NCBI RefSeq assembly: GCF_007858185.1
Contig: NZ_VFES01000010.1
Coordinates: forward strand, 124,001 to 188,000
Source: Pseudomonas grimontii
GTDB taxonomy: Bacteria > Pseudomonadota > Gammaproteobacteria > Pseudomonadales > Pseudomonadaceae
Length of the DNA stretch: 64,000 nucleotides
Direction of reading: 5' to 3'
Both the position numbers and the translations under genes were made by a program. A model generated the notes under the pieces. It had not been told where the DNA came from and did not search any database. It saw only the letters and a list, made by a program, of their open reading frames with translations. Each line of letters opens with the position of its first letter. Position 1 is the first letter of the stretch. Positions 17,243 through 24,008 of the stretch are shown in pieces.

Positions 17243-18442
17243 ATGTCTGGTAATCGTGGTGTCGTGTATCTCGGCAACGGCAAGGTCGAAGTACAGAAAA
17301 TCGACTATCCCAAAATGCAGGACCCCCGTGGCAGGAAGATTGAGCACGGGGTCATCCTGCGCGTGGTCTCCACCAACATCTGCGGCTCCGACCAACACAT
17401 GGTGCGCGGCCGCACTACCGCCCAGACCGGCCTGGTGCTCGGTCACGAGATCACCGGTGAAGTGATCGAGAAGGGCAGCGACGTCGAAAACCTGAAGATC
17501 GGCGATCTGGTCTCGGTACCGTTCAACGTCGCCTGCGGCCGGTGCCGCTCCTGCAAGGAACAACACACCGGCGTGTGCCTCACCGTCAACCCGGCCCGTG
17601 CCGGCGGCGCCTACGGCTATGTCGACATGGGTGACTGGACCGGCGGCCAGGCCGAGTACGTGCTGGTGCCGTACGCCGACTTCAACCTGCTGAAACTGCC
17701 GGACCGTGACAAGGCCATGGAGAAAATCCGTGACCTGACCTGCCTCTCCGACATTCTCCCCACCGGCTACCACGGCGCCGTCACTGCCGGCGTTGGCCCT
17801 GGCAGCACCGTCTACATCGCCGGTGCCGGTCCTGTCGGCCTGGCGGCGGCTGCCTCCGCACGCCTGCTCGGCGCTGCGGTGGTGATCATCGGCGACGTCA
17901 ACCCGATCCGTCTGGCTCACGCCAAGGCCCAGGGTTTCGAAATTGCCGACCTGTCCACCGACACCCCCCTGCACGAACAAATCGCCGCGTTGCTCGGCGA
18001 GCCCGAAGTGGACAGCGCCGTTGACTGCGTGGGCTTCGAAGCACGCGGCCACGGTCACGACGGCGTCAAGGCCGAAGCCCCGGCTACGGTGCTCAACTCA
18101 CTGATGGGCGTGGTGCGTGTGGCGGGCAAGATCGGTATCCCCGGCCTGTACGTCACCGAAGATCCAGGTGCTGTGGATGCCGCCGCGAAAATGGGCAGCC
18201 TGAGCATTCGCTTCGGCCTGGGCTGGGCCAAGTCCCACAGCTTCCACACTGGGCAAACGCCAGTGATGAAGTACAACCGCCAACTGATGCAGGCGATCAT
18301 GTGGGACCGTATCAATATTGCCGATATCGTCGGTGTGCAGGTGATCAGCCTGGACGATGCACCGCGCGGGTATGGCGAGTTCGATGCGGGCGTGCCGAAG
18401 AAGTTTGTGATTGATCCGCATAAGTTGTTCAGTGCGGCGTAG
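17243..18442 (+). CDS. fdhA: Glutathione-independent formaldehyde dehydrogenase
   Basis: A 399-aa zinc alcohol-dehydrogenase-family enzyme oxidising formaldehyde to formate with NAD. Catalytic zinc ligands Cys47 (NICGSDQH) and His68 (VLGHE) and the structural zinc cysteines in CGRCRSCKEQHTGVC are present. The Rossmann motif is IAGAGPVGLAAA. The length matches P. putida FdhA. GAGGTG precedes the ATG at 17243. It removes formaldehyde released by GbcAB and by sarcosine oxidation when THF is short. The leader contains AACAACGATAA, which resembles a Crc/Hfq target; that is only a suggestion. Confidence 0.95.
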   Translation: MSGNRGVVYLGNGKVEVQKIDYPKMQDPRGRKIEHGVILRVVSTNICGSDQHMVRGRTTAQTGLVLGHEITGEVIEKGSDVENLKIGDLVSVPFNVACGRCRSCKEQHTGVCLTVNPARAGGAYGYVDMGDWTGGQAEYVLVPYADFNLLKLPDRDKAMEKIRDLTCLSDILPTGYHGAVTAGVGPGSTVYIAGAGPVGLAAAASARLLGAAVVIIGDVNPIRLAHAKAQGFEIADLSTDTPLHEQIAALLGEPEVDSAVDCVGFEARGHGHDGVKAEAPATVLNSLMGVVRVAGKIGIPGLYVTEDPGAVDAAAKMGSLSIRFGLGWAKSHSFHTGQTPVMKYNRQLMQAIMWDRINIADIVGVQVISLDDAPRGYGEFDAGVPKKFVIDPHKLFSAA

Positions 18443-18451
18443 GTGATAGAT

Positions 18452-18480
18452 AAGGGCGACTTAGAGTCGCCCTTGTTTTA
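18452..18480 (+). terminator. Rho-independent terminator after fdhA
   Basis: The stem AAGGGCGACT...AGTCGCCCTT has a very short loop and is followed by GTTTTA, starting 10 bases after the fdhA stop. It closes the glyA-sox-purU-fdhA unit and marks the junction with the lower-GC islet that follows. Confidence 0.85.
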
Positions 18481-18486
18481 TGGAGA

Positions 18487-18846
18487 TCAGGCTTTTATTA
18501 ACAGCCAACTGATAAACATCGTCAGGGCTGATAGATGGGTAATGAGTGAGGGTATAACCATCCAGCATCTGAGGCGTCTTGGGATCTTTTCAACATCCTC
18601 CGTGAGTATCAGGTTTCTCCATTGAAATAATTTTGGCAGAAGAATAACCGTGGCCACGACATATAGGCGCACGTGTCTACCCTCAAAGGGCAAACGGCGC
18701 AGAGTATGTCGAGTCCCCACGATGTATGTGCTGGATTGCAGATAATGTTCTGCTGCATCGAGCTTATCGAACATGACATAAAAGTTGAGTGGGAGGGTGA
18801 GTAGCATGATGGCTCCTGACAACATACCGATAAATATCGGATCCAT
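18487..18846 (-). CDS. Small membrane protein, probable immunity partner
   Basis: A 119-aa protein with hydrophobic segments at about residues 5-25 (IGMLSGAIMLLTLPLNFYVMF), 60-75 (LYVVATVILLP) and 95-116 (VIPSLITHLSALTMFISWLL). No enzymatic motif was recognised. It starts one base after the stop codon of the upstream toxin-like gene, whose end supplies a GGGGAGG ribosome site, so the two are tightly coupled. Small multi-pass partners downstream of membrane-targeting toxins are commonly immunity proteins. The region is visibly less GC-rich than the flanking operons. Immunity function is inferred from context. Confidence 0.6.
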   Translation of the reverse strand: MDPIFIGMLSGAIMLLTLPLNFYVMFDKLDAAEHYLQSSTYIVGTRHTLRRLPFEGRHVRLYVVATVILLPKLFQWRNLILTEDVEKIPRRLRCWMVIPSLITHLSALTMFISWLLIKA

Positions 18847-19821
18847 TTAGCCTCCCCAGGTTTTGTAGAGAAAGGTGCCCGCTTCTTTACCTACGTCGCT
18901 TGCGGCGGAGCCTAGGGCAAACCCTCCAGCAGCGCCTCCTACGATTGCGCAGGCCAGGGCTCCGGCGCCCGCTGTAGGTATGCCAAAAACAAGCATGCAG
19001 GCACCGATCCCGATAGCCGCGCCAATGTTTCCTCCTGCGTATGCACCGCCAACGGCAAACACCAATTTACCTCCTTCAACATACTTCGCTTGCGTACATT
19101 CTTGCTCACGCCCGGTGGAGCAAGCCTCCGCTATCTCCAGCGCAGTCGCTCCAATATCCAGAGCGATCCCGATATAGGTGCCTTTTTTCAACATCTCCGA
19201 GGCCCTGGCTACTCGCTTGACCGTCTCTTCATACCCCCGAATCTCCCCATGATGCCAATAGCTCTTACTGGAAATCCCCAGCATTTTTTTAATCGAGCCT
19301 TCGTTTTTCAAGCCCGTCCCCAACCGCGCCAACCCTGAAAGTTGACCATCCAGCTTCGCAAACAATGTCCTGCGCTTAGCCAGAAACTCATTCCTCGCAC
19401 TTGCGGTACCAGTCCTCAGGTACTGCTTATGCAACTCATCGATTTCCTTGAGCGTCTCTTCAATCTGCGTCAGGTGCTTGCTCCAGGCACTGGTCACGCT
19501 GCCGATCCCTAGGGAGGCATGGGACATGATGGCCTGTAACTGATCGTAGTTTTTGATCAGGAATTGATCCGTGGCGGAATGTGTGAACAAAGCATGTTTG
19601 ATGTTGGCGGCCGATTGCATCAAGCGAGCCTCTTCAGCGGTACAGGCAGCTGTTCGGCTGTCTCCGATAATGACTAACTGACCAGGCAGCACGACAGTGT
19701 TGCGAATGTGCTGGTTGAGGATGTCGAACTTGGTTTGGGTAGTTGGGTTGAGCGAAAGGCTCAGTTTGAGCAACGGATAAGGCTGCGGCCGTTCATTGAT
19801 AAATGCATAGGCTCCCTGCAT
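18847..19821 (-). CDS. Probable membrane-acting antibacterial effector (glycine-zipper C-terminus)
   Basis: A 324-aa protein without a signal peptide. The N-terminal part contains VLPGQLVIIGD, a LysM-like turn, then a helical region rich in charged residues (about 110-185). The C-terminal 110 residues are glycine/alanine-rich hydrophobic segments (YIGIALDIGATALEIA, VFAVGGAYAGGNIGAAIGIG and ACAIVGGAAGGFALGSAASD) of glycine-zipper type, as in pore-forming toxins. GGAGGTG lies before the ATG. This layout, with a membrane partner gene just downstream, resembles orphan type VI secretion effectors such as Tme-type membrane disruptors. No T6SS structural, VgrG or PAAR gene is in the window, so delivery by T6SS is hypothetical. 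Confidence 0.6.
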   Translation of the reverse strand: MQGAYAFINERPQPYPLLKLSLSLNPTTQTKFDILNQHIRNTVVLPGQLVIIGDSRTAACTAEEARLMQSAANIKHALFTHSATDQFLIKNYDQLQAIMSHASLGIGSVTSAWSKHLTQIEETLKEIDELHKQYLRTGTASARNEFLAKRRTLFAKLDGQLSGLARLGTGLKNEGSIKKMLGISSKSYWHHGEIRGYEETVKRVARASEMLKKGTYIGIALDIGATALEIAEACSTGREQECTQAKYVEGGKLVFAVGGAYAGGNIGAAIGIGACMLVFGIPTAGAGALACAIVGGAAGGFALGSAASDVGKEAGTFLYKTWGG

Positions 19822-19939
19822 CGCTTACACCTCCAAGGCTGTGGCGCACGACTATAAGAAGGCGCTACAAGCGAGGTAAGACGCATGCAGGGGCGGTTTT
19901 AACGTTTCGGAAATGGACTACTTAAGTCCAGGCACGTGC

Positions 19940-20200
19940 CTACGATTGCAACCGGCGGCTAATCACATCCAGCAAATCACAGCCATCACGCAACGGAATG
20001 GCGCAGAGCAGGGCGAAGTCTTGAAGGACGATGTTGTCGGTGTCCAGGCCTTCGCGAAAAGCGAGGTTTTCCATGACTTGGGTGACGGCGCGGATGCGGT
20101 AGAGCGCAGCGTCGTGGAGCACGTCCAGCGGGACTTGGGTGTCGATGAGCAGGGAAGGTGTGGTGCTGTCGTGGCCGGTGAGGGGCATGTATCGGTTCAT
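19940..20200 (-). CDS. Small hypothetical protein behind a structured leader
   Basis: An 86-aa acidic helical protein beginning MNRYMPLTGHDSTTPSLLID. Its core, PLDVLHDAALYRIRAVTQVM, recalls the many small Pseudomonas proteins of the DUF3077/DUF6124 kind, but I cannot assign a family with certainty. There is no signal peptide or transmembrane segment. It is preceded on the same strand by a leader of about 200 bases with several hairpins, an intrinsic terminator and a plausible promoter (20241-20476), so its expression is probably controlled by attenuation. It lies next to the toxin/immunity pair in the same lower-GC islet. Confidence 0.55.
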   Translation of the reverse strand: MNRYMPLTGHDSTTPSLLIDTQVPLDVLHDAALYRIRAVTQVMENLAFREGLDTDNIVLQDFALLCAIPLRDGCDLLDVISRRLQS

Positions 20201-20240
20201 GTTTTAGCCTTCATTTCAGAGAGTGTGGCTACCACTCACA

Positions 20241-20422
20241 CGTCGCCAAACGAATGGGTGGCAGCTGTACGCAGGTTGGCGAACCGGTGAAATAAAGCAA
20301 AGCCGGCAGACCCGAAGGTCTCCCGCGCACAGCCGCCATAGAGCAGCTTTACGCGTACAAAAAAACCTGCAAAGGAGCAGGTGCTTTTTGCATGCATTAT
20401 TTCAATCGGGTCGCCAAACCCG
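20241..20422 (-). ncRNA. C4-like structured leader/antisense RNA candidate
   Basis: Read on the minus strand: hairpin A (20422-20407) has stem CGGGT/ACCCG and loop TTGGCG. An intrinsic terminator follows (20390-20358), then a hairpin AGACC-TTCG-GGTCT (20321-20308). Hairpin B (20286-20275) is GGTT-CGCC-AACC, and hairpin C (20252-20241) is CGT-TTGGCG-ACG. Loops A and C are identical and complementary to loop B, suggesting kissing-loop pairing. Phage P4/P1 C4 RNAs use such short complementarities to cause premature termination. Transcription could start from TTGCTC-18 bp-TATAGT (20476-20447). Relationship to Rfam C4 is untested. Confidence 0.5.
20358..20390 (-). terminator. Intrinsic terminator inside the leader of the 86-aa gene
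   Basis: On the minus strand, AAAAAGC is followed by ACCTGC, loop TCCTTT, GCAGGT and seven T residues. It lies between the candidate promoter and the downstream gene, so full-length transcription requires read-through. This makes attenuation the most likely regulatory mode. Confidence 0.75.
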
Positions 20423-20446
20423 TGTCGCCATGTGGACGACCGCCGA

Positions 20447-20476
20447 ACTATAAGCGCCATCCTCCGCCATGAGCAA
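20447..20476 (-). promoter_or_regulatory. Candidate sigma-70 promoter of the structured leader
   Basis: On the minus strand, TTGCTC (20476-20471) and TATAGT (20452-20447) are separated by 18 bases. The predicted start is about 7 bases downstream, immediately before hairpin A of the leader. Confidence 0.4.
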
Positions 20477-20501
20477 GGCGTCCAGCCGATGAAGATCAAA
20501 T

Positions 20502-20588
20502 GTGGGAGGGGGCTTGCTCCCGATGACGGTGGGTCAGTTACACATAGGCTGCCTGACACACTGCTATCGGGAGCAAGCCCCCTCCCAC
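20502..20588. repeat. REPIN
   Basis: GTGGGAGGGGGCTTGCTCCC with its inverse about 45 bases later. It lies between the structured leader's promoter and the 3' end of the anti-sigma-like gene, and may serve as that gene's transcript end. Confidence 0.92.
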
Positions 20589-20604
20589 ATGGGTTTTGGC
20601 ACTG

Positions 20605-21063
20605 TCAGCGACTAGCCAGTGCGCCTTGATAGACCGTCGGCCCTGTCGGCTGCCGGGTCACCGAGCCGCCCTTGGTCTCCGAACTCACCATCAACTCCAC
20701 CGGCTGGCTGATGCTCGCCTGCTGCCTTGGGCTCAAGCCAATGATGCCTTCGCCATCCTCCGGTATCAGTCCAAGTGACACGGGCTTGCCGCCTTCGGGA
20801 ATCGCCCACAGTTCCAGGCTCTGGTCCGGGGCGGGTGCGGTGATGGCGATGGGTTGCACTTCCAGGTAATCCTTGTGCGCCATGATCTGCGCCGCCGGCT
20901 GTTGGGTGGTGGTGATCAGGGTGGCGGCGGACTTGACGTTGTCCTGGGTGTAAAACGCGCCGCCGAGGCCGGCGACAATGGCTATGCAGGCGCCGATAAA
21001 CAGGCGTGGACGGCTCCAGAAGGGTGGCTTTGGGTCAATCACGGGTGGGCGGGTCGCGCTCAT
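20605..21063 (-). CDS. Anti-sigma-like membrane protein with RskA C-terminal domain only
   Basis: A 152-aa protein with one transmembrane helix near residues 20-35 (RLFIGACIAIVAGLGGAF). An RskA-type extracytoplasmic domain follows, with the family phrase SLELWAIPEGGKPVSLGLIP and the VELMVSSETKGGSVT/GPTVYQGAL ending. Typical RskA anti-sigma factors have about 80 more N-terminal residues that bind the ECF sigma factor; here only about 18 cytoplasmic residues remain. The start at 21063 has AGGA 8-9 bases upstream; the longer frame gives an unlikely peptide. No sigma gene is adjacent. It may be a remnant or a sensor with another partner. Confidence 0.6.
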   Translation of the reverse strand: MSATRPPVIDPKPPFWSRPRLFIGACIAIVAGLGGAFYTQDNVKSAATLITTTQQPAAQIMAHKDYLEVQPIAITAPAPDQSLELWAIPEGGKPVSLGLIPEDGEGIIGLSPRQQASISQPVELMVSSETKGGSVTRQPTGPTVYQGALASR

Positions 21064-21200
21064 GGAATTGTTCCTGACAAGTTTTGGAGTCATTTCATTG
21101 ACTCTGAGCCTGCCATTGGGTTCCTGGGACGCCCTGGAACAATGTGCCGGATGCCCAGTCAAACGCCTGCGTTCACCCCCTACACCCAGAGGTTGTTTCA

Positions 21201-21773
21201 ATGAAGATTTCACGCGGTTTCGCCCTTTCCTGCCTGATGAGCCTGGTCGCCACCCCGGTGTTTGCCGCAGGGTTCAGCCTTGGCGACGCGGCCAATGCCA
21301 TCTCCGGCATGCAAGGGGGCAACAACAAGGCCGCAGCCGCAGCGCCGTCGTCCGAGACGGCTGGCCTGCTCAGCGCCCTGACCTCGCAACTGAACATCAC
21401 CCCCGAACAAGCCGTAGGCGGTACGGGCGCCATGCTGGGCCTGGCCAAGAACAAATTGAGCGGCAACGACTATTCGCAACTGGGTAACAGCGTGCCGGGC
21501 CTCGACCAACTGTCGGGCAACAATGCATTGGGCAGCCTCGGGGCCTTGAGCGGGATGCTCGGCCAGACCGGCGGTAGCAAGACCAGCGGCCTGGACGGCT
21601 TGCTGGGCAACGTGAAGACCACCAACGACCTCAACACCGCGTTCAGCGCATTGGGGATGGACAGTGGGATGGTCGGCCAGTTTGCCCCGGTGATCCTGCA
21701 ATACCTGGGCGGGCAGGGCGCCAATAGCTCGCTGCTGGGTAAACTGGCCCAGGCCTGGGGCACCGGTAGCTAA
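21201..21773 (+). CDS. DUF2780 (VcgC/VcgE-like) secreted protein
   Basis: A 190-aa protein with a signal peptide (KISRGFALSCLMSLVATPVFA) and a mature part rich in Gly, Ser, Leu and Ala. The conserved core LTSQLNITPEQAVGGTGAMLGLAKNKL and the later FSALGMDSGMVGQFAPVILQYL match the DUF2780 family, whose role is unknown. Periplasmic or extracellular location is expected. AGAGG precedes ATG 21201; the longer upstream frame has no signal peptide at its start. Its stop overlaps the convergent acyltransferase gene by 4 bases. Confidence 0.8.
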   Translation: MKISRGFALSCLMSLVATPVFAAGFSLGDAANAISGMQGGNNKAAAAAPSSETAGLLSALTSQLNITPEQAVGGTGAMLGLAKNKLSGNDYSQLGNSVPGLDQLSGNNALGSLGALSGMLGQTGGSKTSGLDGLLGNVKTTNDLNTAFSALGMDSGMVGQFAPVILQYLGGQGANSSLLGKLAQAWGTGS

Positions 21774-22657
21774 ATACGCCCCGCACGCAGTTGTTCGATG
21801 CGTGCGTCCTTCTGCGTCCAGAGCTGGTTGACCCAGTTCTGGACGGTCTGGCGAAACGCCGGATCATTCTCGTAATCCCCCTGCCACAACGCCGGGTCCA
21901 GCTCACGGGTCTGGATGTCGATGATCACCTTGGGCACCGCGCCGCTGATCAAGTCCCAGAACCCCGGAATCTTTTGCTGCGGATACACCACGGTCACGTC
22001 GAGCACGGCGTCCAGCTGTTCCCCCATCGCCGCCAGTACAAACGCCACACCGCCCGCTTTGGGCTTGAGCAAACGAGTGAACGGCGAATCCTGCTGCTTG
22101 CGCTTGGCCTCGCTGAACCGCGTGCCTTCCAGGTAATTGACCACCGTCACCGGCTGGCGCTTGAACAGTTCGCAGGCCTCTTTGGTGATCTTCAAGTCCT
22201 GCCCCGCCAGCTCCGGGTGCCTGGCCAGGAACGCCTTGGTGTAGCGCTTCATGAACGGGTAATCCAATGCCCACCAGGCCAGGCCCAGGAAGGGCACCCA
22301 GATCAGTTCTTTTTTCAGGAAGAATTTGAAGAACGGTGTACGGCGGTTGAGGGCCTGGATCAGCGCCGGGATGTCCACCCACGATTGGTGGTTGCTGATC
22401 ACCAGGTAGCTGGTGTCGCCGCGCAGCTCATCGCCGCCGCGAATGTCCCACTGGGTGGGGATGCACAAGGAGAAAATAAGCTTGTCGATCTCGGCCCAGG
22501 TCTCGGCGATCCACATCACCGCCCATGAGGCATAGTCCCGATAGCGACCAGGCGCCACCAGTTTGAGCAGGGCAAACACCAGCAGCGGTCCGATCAGGAC
22601 CAGGGTGTTGAGCAACAGCAGCAGTGAGACAAAACAGCCGGTGAGCAGGCGGCGCAT
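21770..22657 (-). CDS. PlsC-like acyltransferase (YihG type)
   Basis: A 295-aa inner-membrane acyltransferase. The N-terminal hydrophobic helices (about 5-32) precede the catalytic HX4D motif, His90 and Asp95 in ISNHQSWVD, and the substrate-binding segment YLEGTRFSEAKR. The PLSC fold suggests acyl transfer from acyl-CoA or acyl-ACP to lysophosphatidic acid; YihG-type proteins are auxiliary PlsC paralogs in E. coli. It is convergent with the DUF2780 gene and divergent from the retropepsin-like gene. It probably modifies membrane phospholipid acyl chains, but its acyl specificity cannot be read from sequence. Confidence 0.85.
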   Translation of the reverse strand: MRRLLTGCFVSLLLLLNTLVLIGPLLVFALLKLVAPGRYRDYASWAVMWIAETWAEIDKLIFSLCIPTQWDIRGGDELRGDTSYLVISNHQSWVDIPALIQALNRRTPFFKFFLKKELIWVPFLGLAWWALDYPFMKRYTKAFLARHPELAGQDLKITKEACELFKRQPVTVVNYLEGTRFSEAKRKQQDSPFTRLLKPKAGGVAFVLAAMGEQLDAVLDVTVVYPQQKIPGFWDLISGAVPKVIIDIQTRELDPALWQGDYENDPAFRQTVQNWVNQLWTQKDARIEQLRAGRI

Positions 22658-22829
22658 AAGTAACTCTTGGAATCTTGTGGGCGCGCCATCATAAGCAAGC
22701 TGAGTCTAGAGGCCAAATCGCAAATGGCCGTACGAATGTTTCACAATGTGGCGGTTATGGTGGGGTGACTAACTAAGTGCTGTCTTTGCGGTCTAGAATC
22801 CGCCTACTTCTTTCCGAGGAACTCACTTC

Positions 22830-23330
22830 GTGAAACTGCTTCTTGCCTCCCTTGCCCTGGTTGCCCTGCCCGTCATGGCCGCCGAACCGACCCTTTACGG
22901 TCGCTACGAATACATCCAGTTGCCGGAGATCGGCGAAACCTTCAAGGCCAAGATGGACACCGGCGCGCTCACGGCCTCGCTGTCGGCCCGTGATATCGAG
23001 ACCTTTACGCGTGATGGTGAGGACTGGGTGCGCTTCCGCCTCGGCGGTAAGGGCGCTTCCAACAAAGTCTACGAACACGAGGTGTCGCGCATCAGCAAGA
23101 TCAAGAGCCGCGCCGACGAAGACGACGAAAAAGACGAAGCCTCTGTGACCAAGCGCCCGGTGATCGACCTGGAAATGTGCCTGGGCAACGTCAAGCGTAC
23201 CGTCGAGGTCAACCTCACCGACCGCAGCAGCTTCAATTACCCGTTGCTGATCGGCGCCAAGGCCTTGCGTGAATTTGGCGCAGCAGTAAACCCGGCCCGT
23301 CGTTACACTGCCGACAAACCGGACTGCTGA
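22830..23330 (+). CDS. Exported retropepsin-like (RimB/LysX-associated, DUF785) protein
   Basis: A 166-aa protein with a signal peptide (KLLLASLALVALPVMA). Its aspartic-protease-like motif is KMDTGALTASLSA, with Asp43 in the DTG triad; the conserved end is NYPLLIGAKALREFG. This family has been called ATP-dependent zinc protease, though the DTG motif points to a retropepsin fold. A charged Asp/Glu/Lys insert (about 95-110) is noticeable. The start is a GTG at 22830 with GAGGA upstream. It ends 9 bases before creB and may be cotranscribed with the creBCD genes. Confidence 0.8.
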   Translation: MKLLLASLALVALPVMAAEPTLYGRYEYIQLPEIGETFKAKMDTGALTASLSARDIETFTRDGEDWVRFRLGGKGASNKVYEHEVSRISKIKSRADEDDEKDEASVTKRPVIDLEMCLGNVKRTVEVNLTDRSSFNYPLLIGAKALREFGAAVNPARRYTADKPDC

Positions 23331-23339
23331 TTTGAACCC

Positions 23340-24008
23340 ATGCCCCACATCCTGATTGTCGAAGACGAAGCGGCGATAGCCGACACGCTGATATTCGCCC
23401 TGCAAGGCGAGGGCTTTACCACCACCTGGCTGAGCCTCGGCCAGGAGGCGTTGGCCCATCAGCGCCAGACCCCCGCCGACCTGATCATCCTCGACATCGG
23501 CCTGCCGGACATCAGCGGTTTTGAAACCTGCAAGCAATTGCGCCGTTTCAGTGAAGTGCCGGTGATGTTCCTCAGTGCGCGGGATGGCGAGATCGACCGC
23601 GTAGTGGGGCTGGAGATCGGCGCCGACGATTACGTGGTCAAGCCGTTCAGCCCACGGGAAGTGGCGGCGCGGGTGCGGGCGATCCTCAAGCGCGTCGGCC
23701 CCGGTGTGGCGCCGGCGCTGTTCCAGGTTGATCTGGAACGCATGCAAATCAGCTATCGCGGCCAACCCCTGAGCCTGACCCGGCATGAATTCCGCCTGCT
23801 GCAAAGCCTGCTGGAGCAACCCGAGCGAGTGTTCAGTCGCGAGCAGTTGCTGGACGCGTTAGGCGTGGCGGCCGACGCCGGTTACGAGCGCAATATCGAC
23901 AGCCACATCAAGAGCCTGCGCAGCAAACTACGCAGCGTGGCCGCCGATGCCGAGCCGATCCAGACCCATCGCGGCCTCGGCTACAGCTACAGCCCGAGCA
24001 ACAGCTGA
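23340..24008 (+). CDS. creB: Response regulator CreB
   Basis: A 222-aa OmpR-family regulator. The receiver domain has acidic residues in VEDE, phosphoacceptor Asp52 (ILDIGLPD) and Lys101 (VVKPFSPRE). A winged-helix DNA-binding domain covers about 125-220 (LTRHEFRLLQSLLEQPERVFSREQLLD and NIDSHIKSLRSKLR). It is identified as CreB from the creBCD gene order. In Aeromonas and P. aeruginosa CreBC responds to cell-wall stress and influences beta-lactam resistance. The stop overlaps the creC start by 1 base. Confidence 0.92.
   Translation: MPHILIVEDEAAIADTLIFALQGEGFTTTWLSLGQEALAHQRQTPADLIILDIGLPDISGFETCKQLRRFSEVPVMFLSARDGEIDRVVGLEIGADDYVVKPFSPREVAARVRAILKRVGPGVAPALFQVDLERMQISYRGQPLSLTRHEFRLLQSLLEQPERVFSREQLLDALGVAADAGYERNIDSHIKSLRSKLRSVAADAEPIQTHRGLGYSYSPSNS

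Noticed and set aside
18443..20604. Prophage or genomic island with integrase
   Set aside because: Lower GC and a C4-like leader hint at mobile origin, but no integrase, att repeats, tRNA or phage structural genes are present, so only an islet is claimed.
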